A stretch of 35,077 bases of DNA, from NCBI RefSeq assembly GCF_027706725.1, contig NZ_JAQFWQ010000076.1, positions 1 through 35,077 of the forward strand, read 5' to 3'. A model generated the notes under the pieces. That model saw only the letters and a program-made list of their open reading frames with translations, was not told the DNA's origin and searched no databases. Positions 1 to 9,583 of the stretch are shown in pieces (positions within the stretch are counted from its first letter, which is position 1; each line of letters opens with the position of its first letter). This DNA is from Nocardiopsis endophytica (GTDB lineage Bacteria > Actinomycetota > Actinomycetes > Streptosporangiales > Streptosporangiaceae). A program made the translations under genes and the position numbers.

Positions 1-2
1 AC

Positions 3-1031
3 GACATCGTCCTCGCCGCCGAAAGGCTCCACGAAAACGACAACGCCGGGGCCGACGACGTCGTGTACGTCGTCGACCCCGGCTCCGCAGGGGCCGATTG
101 GCAGCGCGTCGACATCTCATCGGGCTTCCACTCGGACCCGTTCCTCCGCGATGACGGCACGCGTGTTCTCGTGAAGCCCGACGTCGTCGGCAAAGACGTC
201 ATCGTCGACGCAGGGGACGGTTCCGTCACCTGGTCGGGGTACTTCATGGAGAAGGAGGGCGTGGGCGAGGTCCTGTCCGCTGAAACGGTCGCCATCGCGA
301 ATGATGTCGCGTACACCTTCCGGAGGGAGCGAAGCGGGGATCACTTCACCCGGCTCCTGCGATGGGACACGCGGACGGGCGACCTGATCGACGAGACCGA
401 GCTCGCGGACGACCTTGACATCCCCACGAACGCGGCTCTCGTCGCAGCGAACTCCGAAGTGGTCCTCGCATCGACCGGAATCTGCACGGAGACCCCCTGC
501 TCGTCCCCGGGAGGGCTCTGGGGCCTCGATCCCCGGACCGGCGAACCGCTCTGGAAACACACCGAAGAGTCCGAAGAGGCGTACTTCATCGCTCTCGAGG
601 ACGGCGGACACGGAGACACCGTCCTTACGCTGGGCCTGGACGGAGCACCGTTCGTGCTGGACCCGAAGACCGGTGAAGAGGTCGACACCGCCGTCGCCCC
701 CCGCCATCTCCCCCATGTGTTCGGGGCCAGGCACACCGTCCGGGCCGGGTCGCGATTCCTGTGGTCCGACACGCGCCCCGACAGGCAGGAGCGGCTTTCG
801 GCACCGCTCCAGGCGACGGGCCCCGGACTGTCGCACGAGGATGAGGAGGAGTTCCTCATCGATGTCGGACTGGGCACCCGGTACCTGACCTCCTATATGG
901 AGGACGACAGGATCATGGGCGTCTTTCTCGCGTGCGCCCCCGACGGCCTGAAGGCGGTGGACCGAGACGACACCGACGCGACCGAGCAGTGCACCTCCCC
1001 GCGCCTGTTCGCGCTGGATTACGGCCTCTAG
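3..1031 (+). CDS. PQQ-like beta-propeller protein, 5'-truncated
   Basis: The frame is open from the window edge to a TAG stop, so the N-terminus lies outside the window; the first internal GTG (63) is unlikely to be the real start because codons before it also read through. The visible 340 or so residues are acidic and rich in beta-strand-like stretches. They contain segments such as WGLDPRTGEPLWKH and FVLDPKTGEEVD, which resemble blades of PQQ-binding-like (WD40-type) propellers. Two Cys pairs (CTETPC and CAPDG...EQC) suggest an exported domain with disulfides. A signal peptide cannot be checked. The catalytic or binding role is unknown. Base composition is a little less GC-rich than the neighbours. 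Confidence 0.7.
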   Translation, partial: DIVLAAERLHENDNAGADDVVYVVDPGSAGADWQRVDISSGFHSDPFLRDDGTRVLVKPDVVGKDVIVDAGDGSVTWSGYFMEKEGVGEVLSAETVAIANDVAYTFRRERSGDHFTRLLRWDTRTGDLIDETELADDLDIPTNAALVAANSEVVLASTGICTETPCSSPGGLWGLDPRTGEPLWKHTEESEEAYFIALEDGGHGDTVLTLGLDGAPFVLDPKTGEEVDTAVAPRHLPHVFGARHTVRAGSRFLWSDTRPDRQERLSAPLQATGPGLSHEDEEEFLIDVGLGTRYLTSYMEDDRIMGVFLACAPDGLKAVDRDDTDATEQCTSPRLFALDYGL

Positions 1032-1093
1032 GCGTCCCGGCAGGCCCACACCGGCCTCGCCCGTGCCCCCTTGGGCCCCGCCCCGAAGCGCGA

Positions 1094-1134
1094 AACCCCA
1101 GCGCCATGGCACACAGCACCCATGGACTGGGGTT
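1094..1134. terminator. Hairpin between convergent propeller gene and tRNA
   Basis: Outer arms AACCCCAG (1094-1101) and CTGGGGTT (1127-1134) pair perfectly. Inside them, two CCATGG copies (1104-1109 and 1120-1125) can form a second 6-bp helix around a 10-base loop. It lies between a plus-strand gene and a minus-strand tRNA, so a bidirectional terminator is the likely role. No T-run is needed for many actinobacterial terminators. Confidence 0.55.
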
Positions 1135-1150
1135 CCTCGATGCGCAGCCG

Positions 1151-1224
1151 TAGGGTGGGCGGGGCTCGAACCCGCGACCCAGGGATTATGAGTCCCCTGC
1201 TCTGACCAGCTGAGCTACCACCCC
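1151..1224 (-). tRNA. tRNA-Met (CAU), elongator type
   Basis: A 74-base cloverleaf folds on the minus strand. The acceptor is GGGGTGG/CCACCCT (a G1-U72 wobble, then six normal pairs), followed by U8-A9, a D-stem GCTC/GAGC, the anticodon stem GGGGA/TCCCT with loop CTCATAA, the variable loop GGGTC, a T-stem GCGGG/CCCGC with loop TTCGAGC, and discriminator A. The anticodon is CAU. It lacks the C1-A72 mismatch and the three G-C pairs at the base of the anticodon stem that mark initiator tRNA, so it is elongator Met; tRNA-Ile2, whose C34 becomes lysidine, is the alternative. The 3' CCA is not encoded. Confidence 0.93.
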
Positions 1225-1529
1225 GCGTCCCCGTCGGACGTCCGCCCGACGGTTCCGGGGGCCTCAGGGCCTCCGCGCGCCGTCATCTTACAGGGCGTCG
1301 CTGCGCGACCGCAGCGACGGGGACCGCCGCACGGCCCGCCCCGCCGGGCCTTCGCGCCGACCTTGCCGAAGACGGCACGCTAGGCCAGGGGGACGACAGG
1401 CCGGGCGCGGTGCGGGGCGGGCGCGCGTACGGGGCGCGACCATGGGCAATAGGGTGGTCCCGCGCCCGCGGGTGCGCTTCGGCCGTTGGGGCCGGGGGCG
1501 GCCGGGCGGGGCGGCGGGCCGCGAGATAG

Positions 1530-2561
<1,032 letters not shown>

Positions 2562-2597
2562 CCCGGCCCGCTCACGGCGCCCGTTCTCAGGGCTCGA

Positions 2598-2628
2598 GGG
2601 CGCGTCCCCCAGAGGGGCGCGCCCTTTT
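2598..2628 (+). terminator. Rho-independent terminator after mdh
   Basis: Arms GGGCGCG (2598-2604) and CGCGCCC (2618-2624) with an inner CCCC/GGGG helix form a GC-rich hairpin, followed directly by TTTT (2625-2628). It lies 36 bases after the mdh stop and before the convergent TetR gene, whose transcript it could also help stop. Confidence 0.8.
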
Positions 2629-2681
2629 CGCGTCTCCAGGGTTCACGCGGATGCACACGTCCGAACCCCGCCCCCTGCCTC

Positions 2682-3290
2682 TCACTCCGGCGGAGGCGTG
2701 AGGCCCCTCTCGATGCCGTCGAACGCCTCGGCCAGGACCTGGGAGATGTCCCGCTCCTCGGCCGACCCCTGCCACACGTTCACGGCGACGTGCACCGCCG
2801 TCACCGACACCGCCGCCACCAGGCGCACATAGGGGTCGTCCGCCCCGCGCCCGGTGCGCTCGCCCAGGCCGTCGCGCAGGGCCAGGTTCAGAGTGCGCGC
2901 CGCGACCATCCCCCGCTGGAGGACCTGCGGGTTCGCGCGCAGCAGCGCCGCCTCCTGGCGCCACGTGTCGCCCGCCACCGCCCGCGCGATGGACTGCTCG
3001 ACGACCGCGCGCACCGCCTCCAGCGGCTCCTCCTCCGGCGGCCGCGCGCGCACGCGCCCCGCAACCTCCTCGTAGGTGTCGCGGGTGAAGGGCAGGAGGG
3101 TCTCCTCCTTGGAGTCGAAATAGTTGAAGAAGGTGCGGGGCGACACCCCGGCCTCGGCGCAGATCTCCTCGACGGTGACCGAGGCGGGGCTCCGCTCGGC
3201 GAAGAGCCGCACCGCCGCGGTGCGGAGCGCCTGCCGGGTCATCCGCTTCTTGCGCTCACGCAGTCCGGCGCCCTCGTCGGCCGTCGTCAT
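2682..3290 (-). CDS. TetR-family transcriptional repressor
   Basis: A 202-residue DNA-binding regulator. The N-terminal helix-turn-helix is clear: a TVEEICAEAGVSPRTFFNYF stretch within residues 1-70 is the classic TetR recognition region. The C-terminal helical part is a ligand-binding and dimerisation domain of unknown specificity. The chosen ATG at 3290 opens MTTADEG and places the helix-turn-helix at the usual depth; an upstream in-frame ATG at 3383 would add a proline-rich, untypical leader inside the AT-rich control region. It is divergent from the membrane protein gene at 3499. The shared 208-base gap holds overlapping promoter elements and an inverted repeat, so it likely controls that gene and itself. 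Confidence 0.92.
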   Translation of the reverse strand: MTTADEGAGLRERKKRMTRQALRTAAVRLFAERSPASVTVEEICAEAGVSPRTFFNYFDSKEETLLPFTRDTYEEVAGRVRARPPEEEPLEAVRAVVEQSIARAVAGDTWRQEAALLRANPQVLQRGMVAARTLNLALRDGLGERTGRGADDPYVRLVAAVSVTAVHVAVNVWQGSAEERDISQVLAEAFDGIERGLTPPPE

Positions 3291-3382
3291 CGTGCGCCCC
3301 GCGCCCCTCACCTCGTCGCTCCCGGATCCGCCGGGCACGACTGTACCGGCGCGGGGCGGAGGTGCGGGTCCACGGCGGTTCA

Positions 3383-3411
3383 CAAATAATTACACTACTG
3401 CATTTTTGCAA
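3383..3411 (-). promoter_or_regulatory. Candidate promoter for the TetR gene
   Basis: On the minus strand, TTGCAA (3411-3406) and TATTTG (3388-3383) are spaced 17 bases apart. The -35 hexamer TTGCAA is its own reverse complement and also serves the plus-strand candidate. The surrounding 3380-3420 patch is strikingly AT-rich for this genome and has two TACTGCA copies. Confidence 0.4.
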
Positions 3412-3441
3412 TACTGCACATTCACCTCTACCGTGGAGGTG
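3406..3441 (+). promoter_or_regulatory. Candidate promoter plus TetR operator for the membrane protein gene
   Basis: TTGCAA (3406-3411), a 17-base spacer and TACCGT (3429-3434) match the actinobacterial TTGnnn/TAnnnT pattern. An inverted repeat CACCTC-N7-GAGGTG (3423-3441) is centred exactly on the -10 hexamer, the placement expected of a repressor site. That it binds the adjacent TetR protein is inference. Confidence 0.5.
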
Positions 3442-3498
3442 TCCCCCCTTGTGCCTTCCGGCGCCCCTGTCCGCGACCCGTCCTGCCCGAGGTGACAC

Positions 3499-4932
3499 GT
3501 GCCCAACGAGACCGCGACGTCGCCCGGCGGCGCCTCCCGCGCCCTGGAGACCGCCCGGACCCTGGCCAACGCCCTGTGGTTCCCCGTGCTCTTCGCCGCC
3601 GGCTTCATGTTCTGCTACCTGCTGCCCTTCCACAGCCCCGCCCCGCACGAGCTCCCGGTCGCGGTCCAGGGCGAAGAGGCGGCGGCCGCGGTCTCGGTCG
3701 CCCTGGAGGACGCCTCCCCCGGCGGCTTCGACGTCGTGCCCACCGACGACGCCGAGCAGGAGGTCCAGGACACCGACGCCGTGGCCGCCTACGACCCGGC
3801 CCACCACGAGCTGTACGTCGCAGGGTCGCTCGGCGCGGCCCTGGAGCAGACCGCGGTGTCGACCTTCACCCCGGTCGCCGCCCACGACGGCGCGGAATTG
3901 GAGGTCACCGACGCCGCGCCCACCGCCCCCGGCGACGGCATGGGGATGTCGCTCTTCTACCTCGTGCTCACATGGACGCTCACCGGCTACATCGCGGTGA
4001 TCATGCTCTCCGCGCACGCCCCGCACCTGCGGCGGCGCGCCAAGGTCCTCACCGTCGCCGGGTTCGGCGCCTTCACCTCGGTGTTCTGCTACACCGTCGC
4101 CGACGTGCTGGACGCGATCCCGCACGACCTGTCCGTCATCCCCATCGCGTTCCTGCTCACCCAGGCCGTCTCCTGGACCTGCCTGGGCCTGGCGCCGTTC
4201 GTCACCAAGTGGCTGCCCGGCGTCGCGATGACCGTGTTCGTGCTCCTGAGCATGCCCTCCAGCGGCGGCGCGATCCCGCTGCCGATGGTCCCGGAGTTCT
4301 TCCAGAGCCTGCACCCCGTGCTGCCCATGGGGCGCGCCCTCGACGCCATCCGCGCGGTCCTGTACTTCGACGGCGCCGGGCTGTGGCCGGCGGTGGCCGT
4401 GCTCGGGGGCTGGCTCGTGCTGGGCGCCCTGCTGCTCGTGGCGGCCACCGTGCGCGAGCGCGCGCGGCGGCGCGCTCCCGGCGCGCACGCCGAGGGCGGG
4501 AGCCGCACCGCCCCCGAGCACGCCGACGACGCCGTCGGGGCTGGGCCCGGTGCCGACGCCGCGCCGTCCCTGATCGGCCGGGTCACCGACACCTCGGGGC
4601 GCCCCGTCGCCGGCGCCGTGGTCAGCGTCGTCGACCACGCGGGACGGCACGTCGCCGCCCTGGAGAGCGGAACCGACGGCGCCTACAGTGGCACGGGCCT
4701 GCCCGGCGACCGGCTGACCCTGCTCGCGTCGGCGCCCGGCCACTCGCCCCGGGTGGCGCGGGTGACGCTGGACCACGGCGGGCTCGTCCACCTGGACTTC
4801 GCGCTCTACCCGGACGACGCCGCGGTGCGGGCGCCCGAATCCGGCGTCTCGGAGGGCTTCCTGCCGGTGTCGGGCCGACGGGTGCCGCACGGCCGCCGTG
4901 TGCGCGAGATGAACGGCGGCGCGACCGGCTGA
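3499..4932 (+). CDS. Polytopic membrane protein (YhgE/ABC-2-like) with C-terminal carboxypeptidase-regulatory-like domain
   Basis: A 477-residue protein starting at a GTG with GAGG just upstream. One membrane segment (about 27-44) is followed by a roughly 100-residue acidic outside domain (45-150), then five more segments (about 151-170, 183-204, 211-235, 238-256, 295-318). This layout resembles YhgE/Pip or DUF3533 proteins and ABC-2-type permeases. After a charged linker (319-357), residues 358-437 contain IGRVTDTSGRPVAGAVVSV, a carboxypeptidase regulatory-like (transthyretin-like) beta-sandwich. With six segments and an inside N-terminus, this domain would face the cytoplasm, which is unusual. 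It is divergent from the TetR gene and is probably derepressed by an export substrate or membrane stress. Transport function is inferred. Confidence 0.75.
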   Translation: MPNETATSPGGASRALETARTLANALWFPVLFAAGFMFCYLLPFHSPAPHELPVAVQGEEAAAAVSVALEDASPGGFDVVPTDDAEQEVQDTDAVAAYDPAHHELYVAGSLGAALEQTAVSTFTPVAAHDGAELEVTDAAPTAPGDGMGMSLFYLVLTWTLTGYIAVIMLSAHAPHLRRRAKVLTVAGFGAFTSVFCYTVADVLDAIPHDLSVIPIAFLLTQAVSWTCLGLAPFVTKWLPGVAMTVFVLLSMPSSGGAIPLPMVPEFFQSLHPVLPMGRALDAIRAVLYFDGAGLWPAVAVLGGWLVLGALLLVAATVRERARRRAPGAHAEGGSRTAPEHADDAVGAGPGADAAPSLIGRVTDTSGRPVAGAVVSVVDHAGRHVAALESGTDGAYSGTGLPGDRLTLLASAPGHSPRVARVTLDHGGLVHLDFALYPDDAAVRAPESGVSEGFLPVSGRRVPHGRRVREMNGGATG

Positions 4933-5027
4933 CCGCGGGGGCGGGCGGTCCGGCCGCCCGCCCCCGTGTCGGCGCTCGTCCACAGGTACGAGTCCCTTGA
5001 AGAAGGCAGTGCCGCGGAGAAGGCAGT

Positions 5028-7547
5028 ATGGAGAGCGTGAGTCTCCTTGAACAACTTCCGGCCCGGCCCGAACCCGACACCGTCTTCGAGGCGTTCGCCT
5101 CCTGGGCCGAGGAGCGTGGCCTCACCCTCTACCCGCACCAGGAGGAGGCCCTGATCGAGGCCGTCTCCGGCAGCAATGTCGTCCTGAACACCCCCACCGG
5201 ATCGGGCAAGAGCCTGGTCGCCGCCGGGGCGCTGTTCGCGGCGCTGTCGCGGGACGAGTGCGCCTTCTACACCGCGCCGATCAAGGCCCTGGTGTCGGAG
5301 AAGTTCTTCGACCTGTGCGCGATCTTCGGCACCGACAACGTCGGGATGATGACCGGCGACGCCAGCGTGAACGCCGACGCGCCCATCGTGTGCTGCACGG
5401 CCGAGGTGCTGGCCAACATCGCCCTGCGGGACGGGGCCGATGCCGATATCGGCACCGTGGTCATGGACGAGTTCCACTTCTACGCCGAGCCCGACCGCGG
5501 CTGGGCCTGGCAGGTGCCGCTGCTGGAGCTGCCTCAGGCCCAGTTCCTGCTCATGTCGGCCACGCTGGGCGACGTCAGCCGGTTCGAGGAGGACCTGACG
5601 CGGCGCACCGGCCGGTCGACCGCCGTCGTCACCTCGGCGGAGCGGCCCGTGCCGCTGTACTACTCCTACAGCAAGACGCCCCTGCACGAGACGCTGGAGG
5701 GGCTGCTGGAGGGCCGCGAGGCCCCCATCTACATCGTGCACTTCACCCAGGCCCAGGCGGTGGAGCGCGCGCAGTCGCTGACCAGCATCAACATGTGCAC
5801 GCGGGCCGAGAAGGACGCGATCGCCAAGGAGATCGGCAACTTCCGCTTCACCACCAAGTTCGGCAAGAACCTGTCGCGGTACGTGCGGCACGGCATCGGC
5901 GTGCACCACGCGGGGATGCTGCCCAAGTACCGGCGGCTGGTGGAGCGGCTGGCCCAGGCCGGTCTGCTCAAGGTCATCTGCGGCACCGACACCCTGGGCG
6001 TGGGCGTCAACGTGCCCATCCGCACGGTGCTGTTCACCGCGCTGAGCAAGTACGACGGGACCAAGGTGCGCCGCCTCAGCGCGCGCGAGTTCCACCAGAT
6101 CGCCGGCCGCGCGGGCCGTGCGGGCTTCGACACGGTCGGCAACGTGGTCGCGCAGGCCCCCGAGCACGTCATCGAGAACGAGAAGGCGCTGGCCAAGGCG
6201 GGGGACGACCCGAAGAAACGGCGCAAGGTGGTGCGCAAGAAGGCGCCCGAGGGGTTCGTCGGGTGGGACCAGTCCACCTTCGAGAAGCTCATCGCCGCCT
6301 CGCCCGAACCGCTGAAGTCCCGGTTCAAGGTCAGCAACGCGATGCTGCTGAGCGTGATCGCCCGGCCGGGCGACTGCTTCGCGGCCATGCGGCACCTGCT
6401 CACCGACAACCACGACGACCGGCCGTTCCAGCGCAAGCACATCCGCGAGGCGATCGCGATCTACCGGTCGCTCATCGACGGCGGGATCGTCGAGAAGCTG
6501 GAGGAGCCCGACGGCGACGGGCGCACCGCGCGCCTGACGGTGGACCTCCAGCCGGACTTCGCGCTCAACCAGCCGCTGTCCACGTTCGCGCTGGCCGCGC
6601 TCGAACTCCTCGACCGCGCCTCGCCCACCTACCCGCTCGACGTGCTGACCGTGGTCGAGGCCACCCTGGACGACCCGCGCCAGATCCTCGGCGCGCAGCT
6701 CAACAAGGCGCGCGGGGAGGCCGTGGCCCAGATGAAGGCCGACGGCGTCGAGTACGAGGAGCGGATGGAGCGGCTGGAGGAGATCGAGTACCCCAAGCCG
6801 CTTGAGGAGCTGCTCGACCACGCCTACGAGGTGTACCGGCGGGGGCACCCGTGGGTGGGCGACCACCCGCTGCGTCCCAAGTCGGTGGCCCGCGACCTGT
6901 ACGAGCGGGCCATGACCTTCACCGAGTACGTGTCCTTCTACGAGCTGGCGCGCTCGGAGGGGCTGGTGCTGCGCTACCTGGCCAACGCCTACAAGGCGGT
7001 GAGCCAGACGGTCCCCGAGGACGCCAAGACCGAGGAGCTGCACGACCTCATCGAGTGGCTGGGCGAGCTGGTGCGCCAGGTCGACTCCAGCCTGCTGGAC
7101 GAGTGGGAGCAGCTCACCAACCCGGAGGAGGACGAGGAGCCGCAGGCCGCCCAGGAGGAGCGGCAGCGCCCCGTCACCGCGAACGCGCGGGCGTTCCGGG
7201 TGCTGGTGCGCAACGAGATGTTCCGCAGGGTGGAGCTGTCGGCGCTGCGGCGCTACGACGAGCTGGGCCGCCTGGACGGCGAGGACGGCTGGGACGCCGA
7301 GGAGTGGGAGGAGGCCCTGGAGGAGTACTTCTCCGAGCACGACACCATCGGCACGGGCCCCGACGCGCGCGGCCCGAAGATGCTGTCCATCGAGGAGGAC
7401 GGGGAGCACGCGGTGTGGCGGGTGCGCCAGGCCTTCGAGGACCCGGAGGGCGACCTCGACTGGGGCATCTCGGCCGAGGTCGACCTCACCGCCTCCGACG
7501 AGGAGGGCCGCGCCGTGCTGCACGTGACGGACGTCGGCCGCATGTGA
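5028..7547 (+). CDS. DUF3516-type DEAD/DEAH-box (Ski2-like) helicase
   Basis: An 839-residue superfamily 2 helicase, probably acting on RNA, of a type widespread in actinobacteria. Motifs in order are Walker A TPTGSGKS (55-62), the DExH box DEFH (147-150), SAT (177-179), GVHHAGMLP (291-299), the Ski2-like DTLGVGVNVP (321-330), and motif VI QIAGRAGRAG (357-366). The C-terminal half matches the DUF3516 region in layout, with an acidic stretch near 700. The ATG at 5028 has GGAGAAGG at 5016-5023; a GTG nine bases later is possible but less well placed. It stands alone. The substrate is unknown, and a role in RNA turnover is inferred from the Ski2/Mtr4 resemblance. Confidence 0.9.
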   Translation: MESVSLLEQLPARPEPDTVFEAFASWAEERGLTLYPHQEEALIEAVSGSNVVLNTPTGSGKSLVAAGALFAALSRDECAFYTAPIKALVSEKFFDLCAIFGTDNVGMMTGDASVNADAPIVCCTAEVLANIALRDGADADIGTVVMDEFHFYAEPDRGWAWQVPLLELPQAQFLLMSATLGDVSRFEEDLTRRTGRSTAVVTSAERPVPLYYSYSKTPLHETLEGLLEGREAPIYIVHFTQAQAVERAQSLTSINMCTRAEKDAIAKEIGNFRFTTKFGKNLSRYVRHGIGVHHAGMLPKYRRLVERLAQAGLLKVICGTDTLGVGVNVPIRTVLFTALSKYDGTKVRRLSAREFHQIAGRAGRAGFDTVGNVVAQAPEHVIENEKALAKAGDDPKKRRKVVRKKAPEGFVGWDQSTFEKLIAASPEPLKSRFKVSNAMLLSVIARPGDCFAAMRHLLTDNHDDRPFQRKHIREAIAIYRSLIDGGIVEKLEEPDGDGRTARLTVDLQPDFALNQPLSTFALAALELLDRASPTYPLDVLTVVEATLDDPRQILGAQLNKARGEAVAQMKADGVEYEERMERLEEIEYPKPLEELLDHAYEVYRRGHPWVGDHPLRPKSVARDLYERAMTFTEYVSFYELARSEGLVLRYLANAYKAVSQTVPEDAKTEELHDLIEWLGELVRQVDSSLLDEWEQLTNPEEDEEPQAAQEERQRPVTANARAFRVLVRNEMFRRVELSALRRYDELGRLDGEDGWDAEEWEEALEEYFSEHDTIGTGPDARGPKMLSIEEDGEHAVWRVRQAFEDPEGDLDWGISAEVDLTASDEEGRAVLHVTDVGRM

Positions 7548-7582
7548 CCGCGATCCCGGCTCGGTCCGGGACCGACCGGTTC

Positions 7583-7617
7583 GCAGGCCCCTCGGGTCGG
7601 CGTCCCGAGGAGCCTGC
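7583..7617. terminator. Hairpin between convergent helicase and YciI genes
   Basis: GCAGGC/GCCTGC outer arms (7583-7588, 7612-7617) and CTCGGG/CCCGAG inner arms (7591-7596, 7604-7609) close on a 7-base loop. It lies 36 bases after the helicase stop and about 100 bases beyond the YciI stop, so it may stop transcripts from both sides. No T-run follows. Confidence 0.5.
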
Positions 7618-7715
7618 GCATTCGGCGCCGGTCAGGGGCGGCCACGACCACCGGAGGCCGCATCACTCCGGCGGGCGCGCTGCGGCGGGGGCAGCCACGG
7701 CGGGGGCGCCGGGGG

Positions 7716-8060
7716 TCACCCGGCCATGACCGGCCGGACCTCGATGGTCTCGGGCGTGGGCCAGGTGCGGGCGATCTCCACGGCCTCGTCGCGGCCGGCG
7801 GTCTCGACCAGGATGTAGCCGCCGAGGGTCTCGTCCCCCGGGACGGCGGAGCCCTCGGTCGCGGCCCGGGCCCCGTCGGCGCCGGCGCGGACGGTGACGG
7901 GCGCCGTCTCCTCGGTCTCGAAGGCGTCCCCGCCGACGAGCCGGCCGGTGGCGGCGGTCTCCCCCATCCAGGCCTCGATGGCCTTGCGGTGCGCCGCGCG
8001 GTCCCGCTCGATGGACCGGCGGGAGGCGGTGTTCTCCAGGATGACGAGGGCGAACTTCAC
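7716..8060 (-). CDS. YciI/DGPF-family protein
   Basis: A 114-residue protein that opens with KFALVILENT and has a C-terminal half with DETLGGYILVETAGRDEAVEIARTWP, the pattern of YCII-related (DGPF) domain proteins: a dimeric alpha-beta ferredoxin-like fold often found near ECF sigma genes. No sigma factor is present here. I chose the GTG at 8060 because AAGGAGAA lies just upstream and the fold starts right there; an in-frame ATG further upstream (8129) would add an unstructured, poorly placed leader. The biochemical role is unknown. It is divergent from the phosphodiesterase gene at 8209. Confidence 0.82.
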   Translation of the reverse strand: MKFALVILENTASRRSIERDRAAHRKAIEAWMGETAATGRLVGGDAFETEETAPVTVRAGADGARAATEGSAVPGDETLGGYILVETAGRDEAVEIARTWPTPETIEVRPVMAG

Positions 8061-8160
8061 GCATTCTCCTTCTGTGTTCGACCGGCTCGGGGCCGGGGCG
8101 GCCCCTCTGCGGCCGGAACACCCTCCCAAACGGGTCTGACGATTCCGGTCCCGGCGGGGA

Positions 8161-8166
8161 TACGAT
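8161..8166 (+). promoter_or_regulatory. Candidate -10 box for the phosphodiesterase gene
   Basis: TACGAT fits the actinobacterial TAnnnT -10 pattern and sits 42 bases before the GTG start at 8209. A CTGACG at 8136-8141 could be the -35, but the spacer would be a long 19 bases. Confidence 0.35.
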
Positions 8167-8208
8167 CGCCGCGTCCGCGTTCCGACTCCTGCCCCGAGGG
8201 GGTCCGCC

Positions 8209-9546
8209 GTGGCCGGTCACCGTGTCGCACCACCCGCCCGTGCCGGTGCCCCGGCCGGCGCGTACCGGACCGCCTCGGAACGGGACGCCGCGGACACCCG
8301 CCCCTCCGCCGCCCCCGCGCCCGAGCGCTCCGCCGGACCCGGGCGGCCCTCTGGCCCGGTCGTGCTCATCGACTGGGACGGCGTGGACCCCGCCTACCTG
8401 GAGGAGGACCTGGACAGCTGCGCTCCCGTGCTCGCCGGGCTGATGTGGAGCGGGGCGCACGCGGTGATGGAGTGCACCTACAAGTCGGTCTCCAACCCTA
8501 ACCGGGCGAGCGCCGCGACCGGTGCCCGCCCCGAGGTGCACCGCAACACCGCCTACGTGCTCGACCCGGCCACGGGGAAGGCCCGGGGGCAGACCCGGGC
8601 GATGCGGGCCGAGACCCTGGCCGAGGCGCTGCGGCGGCAGGGCCGGACGGTGCTGTCGGCCGGGTGGTACATCGTGGAGGACCGCGGCACCGCCTATGGC
8701 GACCCCGAGGGCCTGTACAGCCAGGGCAGGACGTGGGAGGAGAACGTCGACGCGGTGGTGGCGGCCCTGCGCGGCGAGCCGGTCGACTCGGGCGGGACTC
8801 CGGTGCGGCTGCCGCGGGTGCCCGACCTGATCGCGGCGTACTCGGCCGACCTCGACACCATCGGGCACCGGGAGGGCCCCGGTTCGCCGCGCATCCGCGA
8901 GCGCCTGACCGGACTCGACGCGGGTCTGGGCCGGATCGTCTCGGAGGTGCGCCGAGCGGGCCTGCTGGGACGGACCGCCTTCGTCCTCGTGTCCGACCAC
9001 GGCATGACCGGCTACACCCGCTCCCTGGAGCCCGCCGTGTTCGGGGCGGTCGCCGCGGCGGGCCTCTCGGTCGAACGCCTGTACTCGGGGCAGGCGCCCG
9101 ACCCGGCGACGGAGGTCGTCCTGACGGCGAGCCCCCGCGCGGCCAATGCCTACCTGCGGGGCGCCGCGGCTTCGCCCGAGGGGCGTGCCCGCCTGCTGCG
9201 GGCCCTGCACGGCCTCGACGAGCTGGAGGCGGTGCTCACCCGCGAGGACCTCGACGCCCTCGGCGCGGCGCCGGAAGAGGGCGACCTGGCCCTCGACGCG
9301 CGGCCGCCGTTCGCCTTCGTGGACCCGGACGCGGTGGGCGGCGCGGAGCGCGGCGGCCACGCGAGCCTGCGCGAGGCGCGCGCGCCGCTGACCCTGTCGG
9401 GCGCGGGGGTGCGGGCGCGCGCCCGGCTGCGGGAGCCGGGGATCATCGACGTCGCGCCGACGCTCTGCCGCCTGCTGGGCGCGGACCCGCCGGCGGGGGC
9501 GCAGGGGAGGGTTCTGGACGAGGCGCTGGTCCCGCGCCGGGTGTGA
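8209..9546 (+). CDS. Type I phosphodiesterase/nucleotide pyrophosphatase (alkaline phosphatase superfamily)
   Basis: A 445-residue metal-dependent hydrolase starting at a GTG after a purine-rich GAGGGGGT. After about 50 low-complexity residues comes VVLIDWDGVDP (51-61), with metal-binding Asp. The nucleophile region is SVSNPNRASAATG (93-105), where most relatives have PTxTxPNHxxxxTG; Ser95 takes the place of the usual Thr nucleophile. YSADLDTIGH and SDHGM supply the remaining Asp and His ligands, and GGHAS may supply the last His. The family cleaves phosphodiester or pyrophosphate bonds in nucleotides or lipid head groups; the substrate here is unknown. No signal peptide is evident, which is atypical for this mostly exported family. 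Confidence 0.82.
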   Translation: MAGHRVAPPARAGAPAGAYRTASERDAADTRPSAAPAPERSAGPGRPSGPVVLIDWDGVDPAYLEEDLDSCAPVLAGLMWSGAHAVMECTYKSVSNPNRASAATGARPEVHRNTAYVLDPATGKARGQTRAMRAETLAEALRRQGRTVLSAGWYIVEDRGTAYGDPEGLYSQGRTWEENVDAVVAALRGEPVDSGGTPVRLPRVPDLIAAYSADLDTIGHREGPGSPRIRERLTGLDAGLGRIVSEVRRAGLLGRTAFVLVSDHGMTGYTRSLEPAVFGAVAAAGLSVERLYSGQAPDPATEVVLTASPRAANAYLRGAAASPEGRARLLRALHGLDELEAVLTREDLDALGAAPEEGDLALDARPPFAFVDPDAVGGAERGGHASLREARAPLTLSGAGVRARARLREPGIIDVAPTLCRLLGADPPAGAQGRVLDEALVPRRV

Positions 9547-9583
9547 CGGGTACAGCGGGCGGTGCGGCGCGGCGCCGGGACGC

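Noticed and set aside
1151-1224. Initiator tRNA-fMet
   Set aside because: It lacks the C1-A72 mismatch and the three consecutive G-C pairs of the initiator anticodon stem.
4806-7523. A 905-codon open frame on the minus strand opposite the helicase
   Set aside because: It is the mirror of a well-supported helicase gene in GC-rich DNA; composition is His/Arg/Gly-rich and no motif is seen.
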